A DNA stretch of 64,000 bases from Ficedula albicollis (taxonomy: Eukaryota > Chordata > Aves > Passeriformes > Muscicapidae), in contig NW_004775881.1 of the NCBI RefSeq assembly GCF_000247815.1, positions 1,408,573-1,472,572 of the forward strand. The letters run 5' to 3'. Shown piece after piece: positions 44,471-61,770 of the stretch; the stretch's first letter is position 1, and every line of letters starts with the position of its first letter. The translations under genes and the position numbers were made by a program. The notes under the pieces were generated by a model. It had not been told where the DNA came from, made no database searches, and worked only from the letters and a program-made list of their open reading frames with translations.

Positions 44471-44770
44471 CAATTCTCCTGTTTATTAGCATTCTTCAAA
44501 AACAGTTATTTGTAGTCAACTGGATTTTAAAGTTTGTTGGCAGTACTGTGACTTATTAATTTATTTAAGGTAGCCAAGCTGGTAAAACAGCTAGCCTTGC
44601 TCTCATTGCACTCAGGCTTGGGCAGACAATTCTCCTATTTATTAGCATTCTTCAAAAACAGTCAACTGGATTTTAAAGTTTGTTGGCAGTACTGTGACTT
44701 ATTAATTTATTTAAGGTAGCCAAGCTGGTAAAACAGCTAGCCTTGCTCTCATTGCACTCAGGCTTGGGCA
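44471..44770. repeat. Tandem duplication, offset 146 bp, two copies
   Basis: The copies run from ACAATTCTCCT(G/A)TTTATTAGC to CAGGCTTGGGCA, ending at 44624 and 44770. The second copy lacks about 10 bp between AAAACAGT and CAACTGG. A further partial unit (ACAATTCTCCTATTTATTAG) precedes the first at 44442, so the unit has been reiterated more than once. Confidence 0.9.
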
Positions 44771-46427
44771 AGCCTGTGTCAGCAGAGCATGGCTACACCA
44801 AACCGCACCTGAGAGTTGGAGCTGAGGCCAAGACATCCTTTCCCAGTGGATTTTGAGGATTGCTACCAGGAGTCGAGCTGGAGAAATATTCTCCAGTTTT
44901 TCAGTGCTTTGAATCTCGGTTTATATCTCTGTGAGGACAACGCACTTTGCATTTGATGGTTCTTCATCCCGGTTGCACTCCAAAGTAGACGATTCCACAG
45001 AGTGTAAGTGTGCAAGTGCCACATGTCTGCTGCCTCTCCAGTTCAGTGTAGCCCAGCCATCAGAGAAGCTCTCTAGCAGAGCTGACAGAAAGTGTTTCAC
45101 TGACACCCTTGGCCTGAGCATGTGGAAGATGGATACTGTTACAGGGAGACTGAGGGCAGTGAGTGATGACAGGATGGCTGTGGCAGTTCCCCTCAGGGAG
45201 CTCATCCTTAACCCTAGTTAAAACTTGCCCTCGTACCTCCCACTCTCTTGAGCACTGATGTGGCCTGAGGCACCAAAAGCTGATGGCCACTTCACATTAA
45301 CATGTGAAGTGGTAATAGACTGGGACTTCGGTGGTGCATTTCTTCTCTGTGCTTCCATCTGCTGTACTGCTCATACCAGAACTGAACTGGCAGGGAGATC
45401 CATGGGGAAACATGTTTTACAGATAAGAAGTGTTAATGCTCTTGTACTGACAAGAACACTGGCTGATGGGTGGTTTTTTCAAATTATAAATACTTTAAGG
45501 CAGAGCTAGATGTAGCCATGGTGGGACGGGTATGTGCAGCAACAAACCTCTCCTGTGTCAGCACAGCATGAGGCAGATGCTTGCACAGAATCACACAGAA
45601 CTTGTTCAGGCCAGTATGATGTGCAGGAATCAAGAAACCTCTTCCAGTTTACATTAATTCCTGCTTCTGTAGATGACAGGTGAAAATTTAGCATTAGGGA
45701 TACACTATGGTTTTCAGTGTTGAGACCTCTCATGAGTCATATTAAGCTAGAACAATGATTGCAAGGACAAGTAGAACTAAAAATTATGAAAGGGTTAAGC
45801 TATAATAAAGTGAGTCTCATTGTGCATAGCAAGTTGGCTTTTTCGAAGTAAAAATTCCATGGTTATCTCAAATAACTGGAATCAAAGGTAGAGAAAAGAC
45901 AGGAATATAACTCATTGCATTCAGAATCCTTATTTTATTTGCTTGTTTTCTCTTAAGGGGGCAGCAAAAGGGTTTATATCCAGCTCAGTGTATAATTGAT
46001 TACCAGGACATAAATTGAAATGAAAAATCATGCTCTCCATAATTGCTATTTAAAAGCCTAAGCTTGCAATATTCCCTGAAAGTATGCTTTCTGATTTATC
46101 TATCCCATTCATCATCCTTTCCCTCTTGGTACTTGTGCCTGTGCTATGAATTCTGATTTTAAACCTCAGAAGAAGCTGCCTTTTGACAATTAAGTTAGCT
46201 GGAAACCACAATGGTGTGTTGTCTTATTCTTGATAAACTACTACATAGTATCTCTCCTGATCTCTTCTCTTACTTTGGGCTATACCAGTAAGTAGCAACT
46301 TCCTCTAACCTTACTTTGTGTTTATTATTTAGCTGTTCCTGACAAACTCCTGGAACACTCCATAATGCATTTGTTGCATATGTATGATACAGTTAATTTC
46401 TAGCTTCTCTGGCTTTCCTATGGTAGC
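44771..46427. other. Intergenic, nothing recognised
   Basis: At 44921-45221 both strands are open for about 95 codons and GC content is somewhat raised, but neither translation has a recognisable domain. Confidence 0.5.
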
Positions 46428-46464
46428 ATATAGCTGTTGCAGTCCATAAAAAAAAAAAAAAAAA

Positions 46465-47228
<764 letters not shown>

Positions 47229-47262
47229 TATAGCTGTTGCAGGCCAAAAAAAAAAAAAAAAA

Positions 47263-50200
47263 GAAAAAATCCAATTCATCATTTTTATTGCTCAGTTTGC
47301 TACTTCTCTGAGACACAATATGGGTGATACCAGACAATTTTTCTCTCTCTCTGTGGGAATAGAAAGCTTGATGCTAATGTGAAGGAAATTAGAGTACTTG
47401 GCTGCATAATGCTTAAATCTTGATTTCTGAATATAACCCCAAACTACTTCAAATGACTATGCAAACCCCAGTAAATTAGCATTAATAAAACAGCAGAAAG
47501 TCCTGCATGGGTTTTTCTTGTCCTACAGGACAAGATGAAGCAGTAATGTGACTTGAAAAATACTGAACTTTGGCTCAAGAAGGGATTTTGCTTACCTATT
47601 TTGTTCTGTTACCCAGGAAGTTGCTTGTCCCTTCTGCTGGAAACAGGTGCCCATAGTGTGGGCTCTGCTGCTGAAAGGGTAGGATCCTGGTGAGCAAAAC
47701 ACACAGGCTTTTGTGTGTGTTGCTGACAGAACTATACAGCGTCCTTGAATATTTCCCTTTTCACATTTGGTTGCCCATCTTCCTACCCAGTTTGTTACAG
47801 AAGAGATTTTCCACTTGGGATCTACAAGTGACAATTCTTCATGGTCTGTTTACAGCTTATGTCTTCAGAAATCATTAAAAAGTGACATTTAAACAGTGGG
47901 AAAGAACCAAGAGTACAAATAGGACTACAACTCTATCACAGCAAGCCTTCCTGTTTGAAACAAATGAAATGCTGATTCATCAAAGAAGAACAGCTGATAT
48001 GGGGAAGGCCAGAGCACTGATGGCTTTTTTTTATTCCTGTGTCCATGATTTCAGATTAGAAACTGCATGAATGTTTTTCTACAGAAGTAACACCTAACCA
48101 GTTCCATAGTTGCTGAGATGAAAAACAGATTAAAGAGGTAAGCTATTAGGACTGCTTTTTCCTGCACAGACAGACTGAAGTGCACTTCTAATCTTTGTAC
48201 TGTTGTGATTCTTGGTATTGAAATCTACAGCTGAACTCCTGCCAGCTGATGTGCTTACTGCTGAACTTTCTGTAACAAAAAGAGCTGAAAGATAGAGAAA
48301 AGCAAATTTCAGTGACAGATGCTTTTGAATTTATGCTTCCAACTCCATTTCATTCCTTTGAAAATCTTCCCTTAAACCATTTCATGCCTTTAGATATACT
48401 TAGCTCACATAACCTGCATGAGAGGCTTGGCAGCACCTGACTGAAATTTCATTGGACCTGTCCTATCGCTCTGATTGAAGTTGGTTAAGTAGTAGGCCTT
48501 TTTACATGGATAACTTGCAGCCCTATTTAAGCATACATTCTCTCAGACAAAGGCTGGAACACTCTCAAAATGGAAAGCTTGCAGACACTCTCCTGTCCTT
48601 GTTAAAGTCGTGGTTCACCCATGAGGATGCACAAAGTGTGGATGATCAGGCTCTGGAGAGCTCTGTCCATCTGCAGGTCTCCCTAAGACCAACATCTTGC
48701 AAAGCCAGTGGAAAGCATGTACTTTGCATATTTTACCACACTTCTTTCCTTACATTGGAGGCTACATGTTAGGATGTCAATGTAGAGTGGCTTTTACCAG
48801 TGTTACTTGGAAACAATGGGTGCTACTTTTGGTACATGGGTGTTTTAAAGACCATGTATTTGTCTATAGCCCCTGTTCAGAATCTAACTACAATAATCCC
48901 CCTGAAAAGGTGGGAAGGCCCCTCATCTAGACAGGTTTTCTAGTCTGCCCCATTTCCTGGGACACTTCACTGATCACTACTGGATACTTCCCTCCTGGCT
49001 GTCAAGGGGTCAGGCTTTAATATTCAGCAATAATATTAGTGGCTTGAGTGTGTAACCAAGACCACTCTCATCCTTCCTTCCTACCTGCCTCAGCATTTGA
49101 AATTGGAGTTTATGAAGTTTTTTTATGTCTGAAAGTCATATACAGTCACGTTTAGAGCCTTATTCTCTCAGAGGCTGCTAAGAACCTCTGCCTGCTGCAG
49201 ATTTTCAGTTTACGTACTAGACACTTTTCAGACAGAAAGAGGTGAAAGCCAACCCTGAATACACAAAAAACCAGCCTACTTTCTGCATCCAGCTTTAGAG
49301 AAGGATAAAATCTACACAGGGAAAATTGCCTATTAGAGTTCAATAATTAATTGGATTTTCATTTTCTATTAACACGCACAGCTTAATTGATTTTTGAAAC
49401 AGTTCATTTCAAAAACATGGTCCTAGGCAGTGTTCTTAGTATATTTTTATAATTTGACTGCAGGACTGGTTAAACGGGAGATGTAGGCTATTAAGGCACA
49501 GATGTATTTCCATTGTTTATAATCTTGGAAACACTTAATACAGACCCTGCTGGATCTGAACATTGTGGCACCTAGCAGCTCAGGAGTACTTCAATCCTAA
49601 TGTACTCTGGCAGGTATTTTATTCAGATGAATGGCATGCCACTTGAGGTCACAATTGGTTAGTAAATCCATACTTAGGAGCTCTACTTAGGAACTCTGTA
49701 AAATTATACCAGACCAAAATATTCTTTTTCTTGGAAAAAACTAAAGACAAGCCTCATGTCTTATCTTATTCTACCCTCAGTTTTTTGCTATGTTTAATAA
49801 AAGTTATTAGTTGCCTAACACTGAGACTTGTCTATAATTTTTCTTTTTCTTTTTTTCCCCCTGACTGATGCTTGATTTGAGTGGAAAAATATCTAAGAAA
49901 AGAGAGAAAAAAAGTCAGATGTTGGCAAATATATCTGGAAATGATGCAGTGAACCATTGGAAAGGAAGGAAAAGTGTTTTTCTTGCAGAAATTTTTAATA
50001 CACACTTTTTTGCCATCACAAAATGTAGCTAAACACTTCCATTCAGTATTTTCCAAAGCAAAGCAAAAACAGTAGGCATGTAAGCTGGAGACCAGATTCT
50101 CAGCTGCTATAAATTAGGTCAGTGTAGCTCCACTGCACACAGTAATACTCAGACCATTTACATCCCATTGTGGCACCAACCTGAAGAGCTCTCCCTTTCA

Positions 50201-51849
50201 CAGGCTCAATTTCAGATGGAGGCAATAAAATGAAATGCACTACGTTAGCACTATGACAAACTTTTCATATGCCCTACTTTTATCTCCTTGGAGCTTTGTT
50301 TGGATGGATTATTGGTAAATGTAACTTGTGTCCTTCATCTGAAACCCCTTTTGAGGCAGGAGGTAGAACACAGGAGAAAGGGGTTTGCAAGTCAGAGCAG
50401 CCAGGGCTGTGGTCACAGCTGTTGCCAGCAGCAATGGGCACAGGGGAAGAACCGCTGGTGAGTAACTGGTGGTTGGATGCTCTTGGGTAGGAGATTTAAA
50501 TGGAGATGCTTGAAAATGGGATAACAAGAAGATGGGGATTTTATTGCAAGAGAGTTCAAAGTTACATGTAGGGGGTTAGAAAGGAGAAGTTGAGGTCTTA
50601 GACCAGGAGGTTAGATTTTGTAAAAGAAAAGCTGAGTGAAATGGTAACAGAGTCAGGGATTAGAGCTATGGTGAGGGATGGGTAATAAAAAGAGCCTTTT
50701 CCCAGGCCTGCTAACCCTATATCTGTTAGGTACCCTTTTCACTTAGCTAAGTGTTTGAGTTGACAATCTATAATAGTGATATTTAGTGATCTCCATACTT
50801 TGTAAGTATTGTTATAAAAATTGAAAAAAACATTCAATGGCATTTAATCACTTGAGCAAGAAAGTTTACGAACCTTTGTATCTTTTCTTTTAGTAAAAAA
50901 AGTATTTTATTCTGAGTTTGTCCTAGAAGTCACAAGATTTGAAGAGATCCCAGGGATCTATTTCTATTTTCACTAGTTTTAAACCTGTTGCAGTGCCCTG
51001 TATCTCCCCACTGCAAGATGAAACCATTTCAAATTTAGCAACCGAGTGGACCGTCCAAATGAAGCCTGAAGCTCCTCATCAGCAGCCAGTTACCTTGGCT
51101 TGAGTTTCAGCAATCCAGGTGATGGCTGGCAGTTGTTCCTTCATCTGTTCTTGTTCCCATAGAAACAGAGAGAAGATAGTCAAACTTAGGTAAAGCTTTT
51201 TTCCTTGCTTTTTTCCCCCCTTCTTTTTCTGGAAAAAAGGAGAGCAGCAAAAATGTTTTTGAAGGCTTGTTTTCTGTAGCCTAGGGCTCTTTATCATTGG
51301 AACTGGCAGAAAGCAGCCTGATACAGAACAAGCAGTCAGCTACAGAACCATAAGATCCTGTGGAAACTACAAGAGGTAGAGATACAGTGAGATAGAGACA
51401 TTATGATGTTTTTTCAGACAAGCATAAAGACCATGAGTCAACAGCAGTACAAGATCAGTAAGAGTTTACCAGATGAAAAAGTAAACAGAAAAGCATAAAA
51501 AACCACCTGTAGGTGTGAATTATTCTCTTTGTAATTTAATAGTATTAATTGACTCTAGTAAGGAGCAGACTGGTTTTTTGGGTTTATTCCATTATTCCAT
51601 GTGCAGAGATGATCAAAACATTTGCTGAAATTGAATTCATTCTTTTGTTGTAACCATTTTCTGTAAAACTACAGCCTTGTTGATTTGTGCTCACACATCT
51701 TTTGGGCAATAGGGTGCTTTTACTTAATTCTCCTGAAATTATTCCGGTTCTGCAATGGTGAAGAGAAGCAGCAATGAGTGTGTCCAATGAGTGTATTTTA
51801 CACCACACATTACTGTAAAAATAAGGCAAATAAAAATAAGACTTGGCAT
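47263..51849. other. Intergenic, nothing recognised
   Basis: About 4.6 kb of AT-rich sequence with short open frames only. Confidence 0.55.
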
Positions 51850-52724
51850 TTAAATATGCCAAAAAGGAGAAGAAAATATCTCTTCCAGGATGGCATCCCT
51901 TCTGCATCAAAATTGGTGGATTTCATCACTATTGTGAGTGCTGTGCAGCCCTTCAGAAGGACCTTGACAGTGTGGAGAGATGGGAAGAGAACCATCTGAA
52001 GTTCAACCAGATCACATGCAGGGTCCTTCACCTGGGCAAGGTCCTGCACCTGGGCAAAGAATAACCCCCTGCACCAGTACAGGCTGGGGGCCAGACTGCT
52101 GGAAAGCAGCTCTGGGGACAATGGACCAGCAATGTGTCCTTGCAGGCAAGAAGGCCTGTGGTATCCTGCATTAGGAAAAGCACTGCCAGCACAGCAAAGG
52201 AGGTGATCCTGCCCCCTGCTCAGCCCTAGTGAGGCATATTTGGAGTAGTGTGCAGTTCAAGGGAGGCAATGAAGCCCTGGAGTGGGTCCATTAGAGGGGA
52301 ACAAAGATGATGAAGGGATTGGAGCATTTCTCTGGTGAGGAACGGCTCAGGGAGCTGGACACATTCAGTATTGAGAAGACTGAGAGAGGATCTCATCCTT
52401 GTTTATTGGTATCTGAAGGGAGTGTGTCAGATGACTGACCCAACCTCTTCTCAGTGGTGCTGAACAATAGGACAAGAGGCAATGGGCAGAAACTGATGCA
52501 CAGGAAGTTCTACCTGAACATGAGGAAGAACTTTACTGTGCAGGTAACCGTGCACTGTAACAGGTTGCCCAGAGGGATTGTGTTGAATATCTCCTGACTG
52601 GAGATATTCAAGAACCCTCTGAACACAATCGTGTGCCATGTGCTCTAGGATGACCCTGCTTGAGCACAGAGGTGGTGACCCACTGTGGTCCCTTCCAATC
52701 TTATCCATTCTGTGACCCTGTGAT
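51850..52724 (+). mobile_element. CR1 LINE 3' fragment, about 870 bp
   Basis: This is a 5'-truncated CR1. It starts in the C-terminal part of the reverse transcriptase frame, where translation gives DLDSVERWEENHLKFN and VLHLGK, with downstream remnants of the QQCALA..KKA block in another frame. It continues through the segment encoding LEYC and the GGTTGCCCAGAGGGATTGTG block, and ends in TCCCTTCCAATCTTATCC, ATTCTGTGA, CCCTGTGAT. Several frameshifts and stops make it a dead copy. A short internal duplication (CACCTGGGCAAG, twice near 52030-52055) is visible. Short open frames in both strands here derive from this element. Confidence 0.92.
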
Positions 52725-53462
52725 CTTCCAGAGAGACATATCACATATGAATGACAGTGTTCCATCTGTCTGATTCAGACTCGTGACAGAATCATCACAA
52801 ACATCCATCATGCCCAAAGGTTAACATTTTTTGGTTTTCTTAGTGAGACATTACATGATCGGCTGGACATCTATTTAAAGCCATTCTCCAGACAGATTTG
52901 GGAACAAGCTGGGAAGGTATCCATCGTTATGGATACCAAAGTTACTGCAATGAAAAGCATCGTTTTGGCAGCTAGTTTCTGTATTGTGACATGATTTCAC
53001 AACATTTTTGTTGAGTTTTCAAGATAGTTTAGGATTTTATATATGCAGACACTAATTTCTATGGTCTTCAAGGCTTGGCAGCCCTGAGGTACTTCTATCA
53101 CAGCAGATGAGAGAGTTAACTGAGCTGGTGACTGTCAAGGTAATAAAATGGCTATGGAAAAACAAACCTTCTTGTCTGTTCTTATGAGAAATACCTATTT
53201 CCAATAAAAGTTTTACATTTTAACATAGCTAGGAGGGTTTTCTTGATGGTTTTCATTAGTAATGAACATTTTAGGATTTTACATTTGCTAACAAGAGCAC
53301 TTAATTTTCTCGCATCATTTTCTTCCTTGCTGTGGAAGGCAGCAATTTTACATGTTATAAGAAGTCAAATAATAGTGCATCCTGCCTTTCCTTAAAATCT
53401 GGTAGACAAAGATCTGCAATTTCAGTTTGAAACAACTGAGAGAGTTTAAAAATGAAATTTAC

Positions 53463-53464
<2 letters not shown>

Positions 53465-53498
<34 letters not shown>
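53465..53498. repeat. Tetranucleotide microsatellite (TTGA)n
   Basis: About eight TTGA/GATT units occur in a row, ending in GATGG. Ordinary simple repeat. Confidence 0.95.
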
Positions 53499-53899
53499 GG
53501 ATTTGTAGGAAATAGATGAACCTACATTCTCTGCTTTACTATTCTTTTCTTCCTGGTGCCCTATACACCAATTCATTCAGTTTCCCTCATAGCTGACTCA
53601 GAAATGTGAACTCTGAATGTGGACTCAGTGTAATTTATTTTTATTCAGAAGCTGGGACACAGGCAAGGTAACAAGACAAGCACAAGCTCTTTCTTCATCA
53701 ATTGTCTTTGCTATATCAGAGGTTTTACCTTTTGTAGATAGAAGGTCAAACTGAAAATTACTTACAGAATGTAGGAGTTTATTTTGTAGATTATCAGAAT
53801 GAATAGACAAGATTGAATGAAAGGTCTGTCTAACCCCAGAAGGCCAGAAAAAGTGAATAACTGATGGGGAGAGAACAGTGACAGAGCAGACATATCATG

Positions 53900-54013
53900 A
53901 CAACTCTTTCCAGTACATCCTGGTTTTTGGAGACCTACGCACACTGCACATTGGTGAAAACTCCTACCATGACATCCTGTTTTCTGGAGACCTACACACA
54001 CAGCACACTGATA
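53900..54013. repeat. Diverged tandem duplication, about 57 bp
   Basis: Two neighbouring blocks share CATCCTG, TTTT, TGGAGACCTAC and GCACA in the same order with an offset of 57 bp. On the minus strand they give repeated QCAVCVGLQK peptide in a short open frame, which I read as a by-product of the duplication. Confidence 0.7.
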
Positions 54014-55191
54014 ATCTATATTAAATGAATCCACGAATGCTACAAAATTTTAATGTTTTAATGCCAACTTGTCCAAGCAAACCTGTCTTGCTTTTCATGC
54101 TTATTCAAGCACTTAATACTCCATGGCCAAGGATTTCAAGGTTTAGATACATGTTGCCTGAAGGACCAGTGTTTCTTGTGTTTCTTTGCATCTCAATAAT
54201 TTTCATTATTTTTGGCTGTCTCCCTCAAGAAATGAAGCTCATGAGCTTCACCGTAAGAGTCTGAAATACCTTTGCCTTGTGCCCACTGATGAAAAGATGT
54301 ACCAACCATTTACTTACATAAAGCTGCACTGTAAGAGATATAGGGACTTAAACTTCAGCAAATCCTATTTAAACCAGACTGAACAGTCTCCATTGATAAA
54401 TGATGATTTGGGCAAAGATAAAACAATTACTAGAAAATCAATATTTAGTTATTATCCAAGGATATAGGCTGCTTTTATCTCTTTTCACATTACTCTCTTT
54501 TCAAATTACTTAGTAATACATTCAGCATTTTGCTGATTGGCTTTTCATTAGCAAATAATTTCCTATAAAAGCAAGCTGTAGCCCAGCTATCAGCAAGAGG
54601 CAGGCATCATGCATCTCTTTATTTGAGACACAAGAATCTAACAGGGAAATACTGCTGCTTCCAAATCTTTCCTCTGCATCTGTATTTAATAGTGTTGCTG
54701 TGAATATGCTTGTGGTACTTTTGAAGGGTGTTGGGCTGACATCAAGAGATGGCTGAAAACAGAACTTCTCATTCCTAGGACCAGGAAGATCTGTGCCAGT
54801 TGGCACATGTCAGTCAGACTGATGCTGCATGCTACCAATTATATGCCATTTTTCAAAATCCAGGCTTCTCTGTGTCTTTCAGTAGGACTTTTGTTTGCAG
54901 AAGTGAAGGCATAGGATGTGAGCACATCCACTCAAACCTCAAGGAGTCATATGCAGGTTTGAAGTAGGTGGTTGAAGCAGGACAAGGTTTATTCATTTGG
55001 ATGTTTGGTCTTACAAATTATGGATGTTTGGTCATTCTGAATTATGACCTTTTTTGAGTGTTGTATGAAAGGAGAGAAGATCAGCACTCCCCTTGAAAAG
55101 AATGGAAGAGGCCCTTGTGGCCTATACAAAATGCATACAGTTAAGGTACTGCAAACTACTTTGTGGCATCTAACCATGTTTAATCCAAAGG

Positions 55192-55432
55192 AACAGCATG
55201 AAGTTGTGTCAGAGGAAGTTTAGGTTGGATATTAGGGAAAGGTTCTTCACCTACAGGGCGATTGGGTGCTGGAACAGGCTCCCCAGAGAAGTGGTCACAG
55301 CTCCAAGCCTGGCAGAGTTCAATAAGCTTTTGCGCAGGCTATGACTCTTCGGGTGTCCTGTGCAGGGCCAGGAATTGGAATCCATTGTCCTTGTGGGTCC
55401 CTTCCATCTCAGAATATTATGTGATTCTGTGA
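55192..55432 (+). mobile_element. CR1 LINE 3' end, about 240 bp
   Basis: The block runs from a GTTTAGGTTGGATATTAGGG segment through GGAACAGGCTCCCCAGAGAA to GGGTCCCTTCCATCTCAGAA and ends with GTGATTCTGTGA. This is the standard CR1 3' region, 5'-truncated and better preserved than the copy at 30440. Confidence 0.9.
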
Positions 55433-59489
<4,057 letters not shown>

Positions 59490-60148
59490 TGACATTTTCA
59501 GTGAAACATTGAGGTTTTGATTAAATCAATTTTTATAGGCTGAGGTTGTTTTCTATTAAAAGAAAAAATCAAGTTTGCACTGAAAACGATCTTGGGCTTT
59601 CATTAAGGTCTCTTCAGAAAAAGAGACATTTTCTGATGCAGGTACCTTTGGATATCCTAGAAAGAGGCCTGCAAGTGTATTCATGATGAAATAGCAAAGA
59701 CAGGAATTAAGAGAAATGAAAGCAGCTTTGGAAAGGACATCTGTGGAAACAAAGACAAATGAGTGTTTTAAAATATTTATGCTAGGCTGATTCAAATCAC
59801 ATTGTGAGGCTGGTGTACATCGTGACATTTTCAGTGAAACATTGAGATTTTGATTAAATCAATTTTTATAGGCTGAGGTTGTTTTCTATTAAAAGAAAAA
59901 ATCAAGTTTGCACTGAAAACGATCTTGGGCTTTCATTAAGGTCTCTTCAGAAAAAGAGACATTTTCTGATGCAGGTACCTTTGGATATCCTAGAAAGAGG
60001 CCTGCAAGTGTATTCATGATGAAATAGCAAAGACAGGAATTAAGAGAAATGAAAGCAGCTTTGGAAAGGACATCTGTGGAAACAAAGACAAATGAGTGTT
60101 TTAAAATATTTATGCTAGGCTGATTCAAATCACATTGTGAGGCTGGTG
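59490..60148. repeat. Tandem duplication, 333-bp offset, two copies
   Basis: 59490-59815 and 59823-60148 are nearly identical, with one difference noticed (GAGGTTTTG/GAGATTTTG). Seven unrelated bases lie between them. Each copy carries the same 79-residue minus-strand open frame, which is explained by the duplication and has no recognised similarity. Confidence 0.93.
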
Positions 60149-61719
60149 AGTCATGGAAAGCAAGAAAATAATAGGATTAAACAGAGAACTGCCTTGAGAG
60201 ATGGCTAAAGCTCATACCCTCCACCAGCCTTCCCAAAGTGCTGTCCCTCAGGCTACTGGGTGACCAGCTGAGGAGAAGCCAGCCCCAGTGAGGGACAAGC
60301 TGAGTTGTTCTACAAAGCTGTGGTAAAGCAGAACTGGTAATTAAGGCAGGGGATTGCATGCATGTGAGCTTCTGATTTGCTTGCATCTGTTTGCTGTAAT
60401 AAGCGAGCAGTTAGCTCTGGCTCCACGTACCCAACCATACAAGCTGAAAGGACAGCACTGAGAGAAAGATTTGCAGTTAAATTGCTGGAGCAGACTAAAC
60501 ACAGAAAGAACATTTTAAATTAGCTGGGTTCAAATGTCAGCTCACTTCAGAAATTAGAATTAATCTGATCTATCACTGTCTCGCACATCTGCCAGCATGA
60601 AAAAATCACTAACTGGCAAGGAAACAGAACTGGATGTCTGCTCTAGTCCAGAACAGCAGAGCTGTCAGATTTCAGGAAGGTTTTCACTTCTCCTATGAAG
60701 AGAAACTAGGGGTAGAAAAGGAAATTAACTTTTAAAGAAGAAACTACTCTACCATAATGATAAGAAAGGGAACTCAAATAGCATGTCTTATTGTTGAGAC
60801 ATGTTGTTGAGCATGTCTTATTGGAGAGAGAATAAATATTAAACATTATTAACATTATTAGTAAGCATAGTCATTATTTACATCAAATAATTACATTCTT
60901 GTAACTGCTGCCTGTGAATGAATCCCTGTGAATATTCATTATTACTCCATATAGTCATTGCTTCATTCACTCTTCTTTATTTTGGTCCCAATCTTTATTT
61001 TCCTCAAGAACATTTCCTAGTGAAGGCATAGGCCAGGGTAAGGAGAAATCATGGTGCTCAGCTGCAGCGTGGACCACAAGGCTCGTGGTTTATTCCTAGC
61101 CTGTGTCAGACTGAGGGCACACATCTCAAGAGTAGCCAGAAGTACAGCACCATGGGAATACTGCTGTTTCTTCCTTATGCTGCTGTCTGGGATGGGAGCT
61201 GTCCTGTCAAATGAGGCCATGTCAAAAACTGCCATGTCAGCCCCAGGTAACTTGTCTGGTTCCCAAATCCAGCTGTCAGCCCAACAAGGAGCCTTCAAAA
61301 GCTGTTTTCCTTTTTCTAACAAAAAAGAATCCCTCAGAAAACGAGGCTAATATGTGCTGGGTTGTCGGCAGGCTGCCTGGGGAGTGACACACTGCCAGCA
61401 GTAAGTCAGCCAGACAGTCAGTCTGGACACATGCAAGAGATTATTTATTTCCTTTATTTGTTTGAAGCTAAGCTTGTTGCTCAGCTCTTAATTGCTCAGC
61501 GGACAAAGGTATGCAAGCCTCTGTTTCCCTTTCATCAAAGATAGATCAGATATAGCCTGTGGTGTCTAAGCAGATGACGAGGAAACAAAAGTGTTTGCTG
61601 GTCTGGATCCCCTTAGGCTTTTTGGCCAGGGTACAGAGAGTGATGCTGGTAGGAAGTAAACTTATGCCAAGTCCACATGAAATGGCACAGAGGTGTAACC
61701 TTCAGACATATTTCAGATT

Positions 61720-61770
61720 ATTTGACTTAATGACCTTAAAGGTCTTTTCCAATCTAAATTATCTATATAC
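61720..61770 (+). mobile_element. Remnant of a CR1-like 3' end
   Basis: TGACCTTAAAGGTCTTTTCC followed by AATCTAAATTATCTATATA resembles the terminal CR1 block. Only about 50 bp is recognisable, so this could be chance similarity. Confidence 0.5.

Larger units (their letters stand above)
52725..55191. other. Intergenic between two CR1 fragments
   Basis: Apart from the TTGA microsatellite and the 57-bp tandem duplication, I recognise nothing here. Confidence 0.55.

Noticed and set aside
44921..45221. Both strands open for about 95 codons with raised GC
   Set aside because: No domain, no splice context and no conservation evidence; likely chance.
59556..60128. Two copies of a 79-residue minus-strand peptide as a paralogous gene pair
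   Set aside because: They are the same frame in a near-identical 333-bp tandem duplication, with no recognised similarity.
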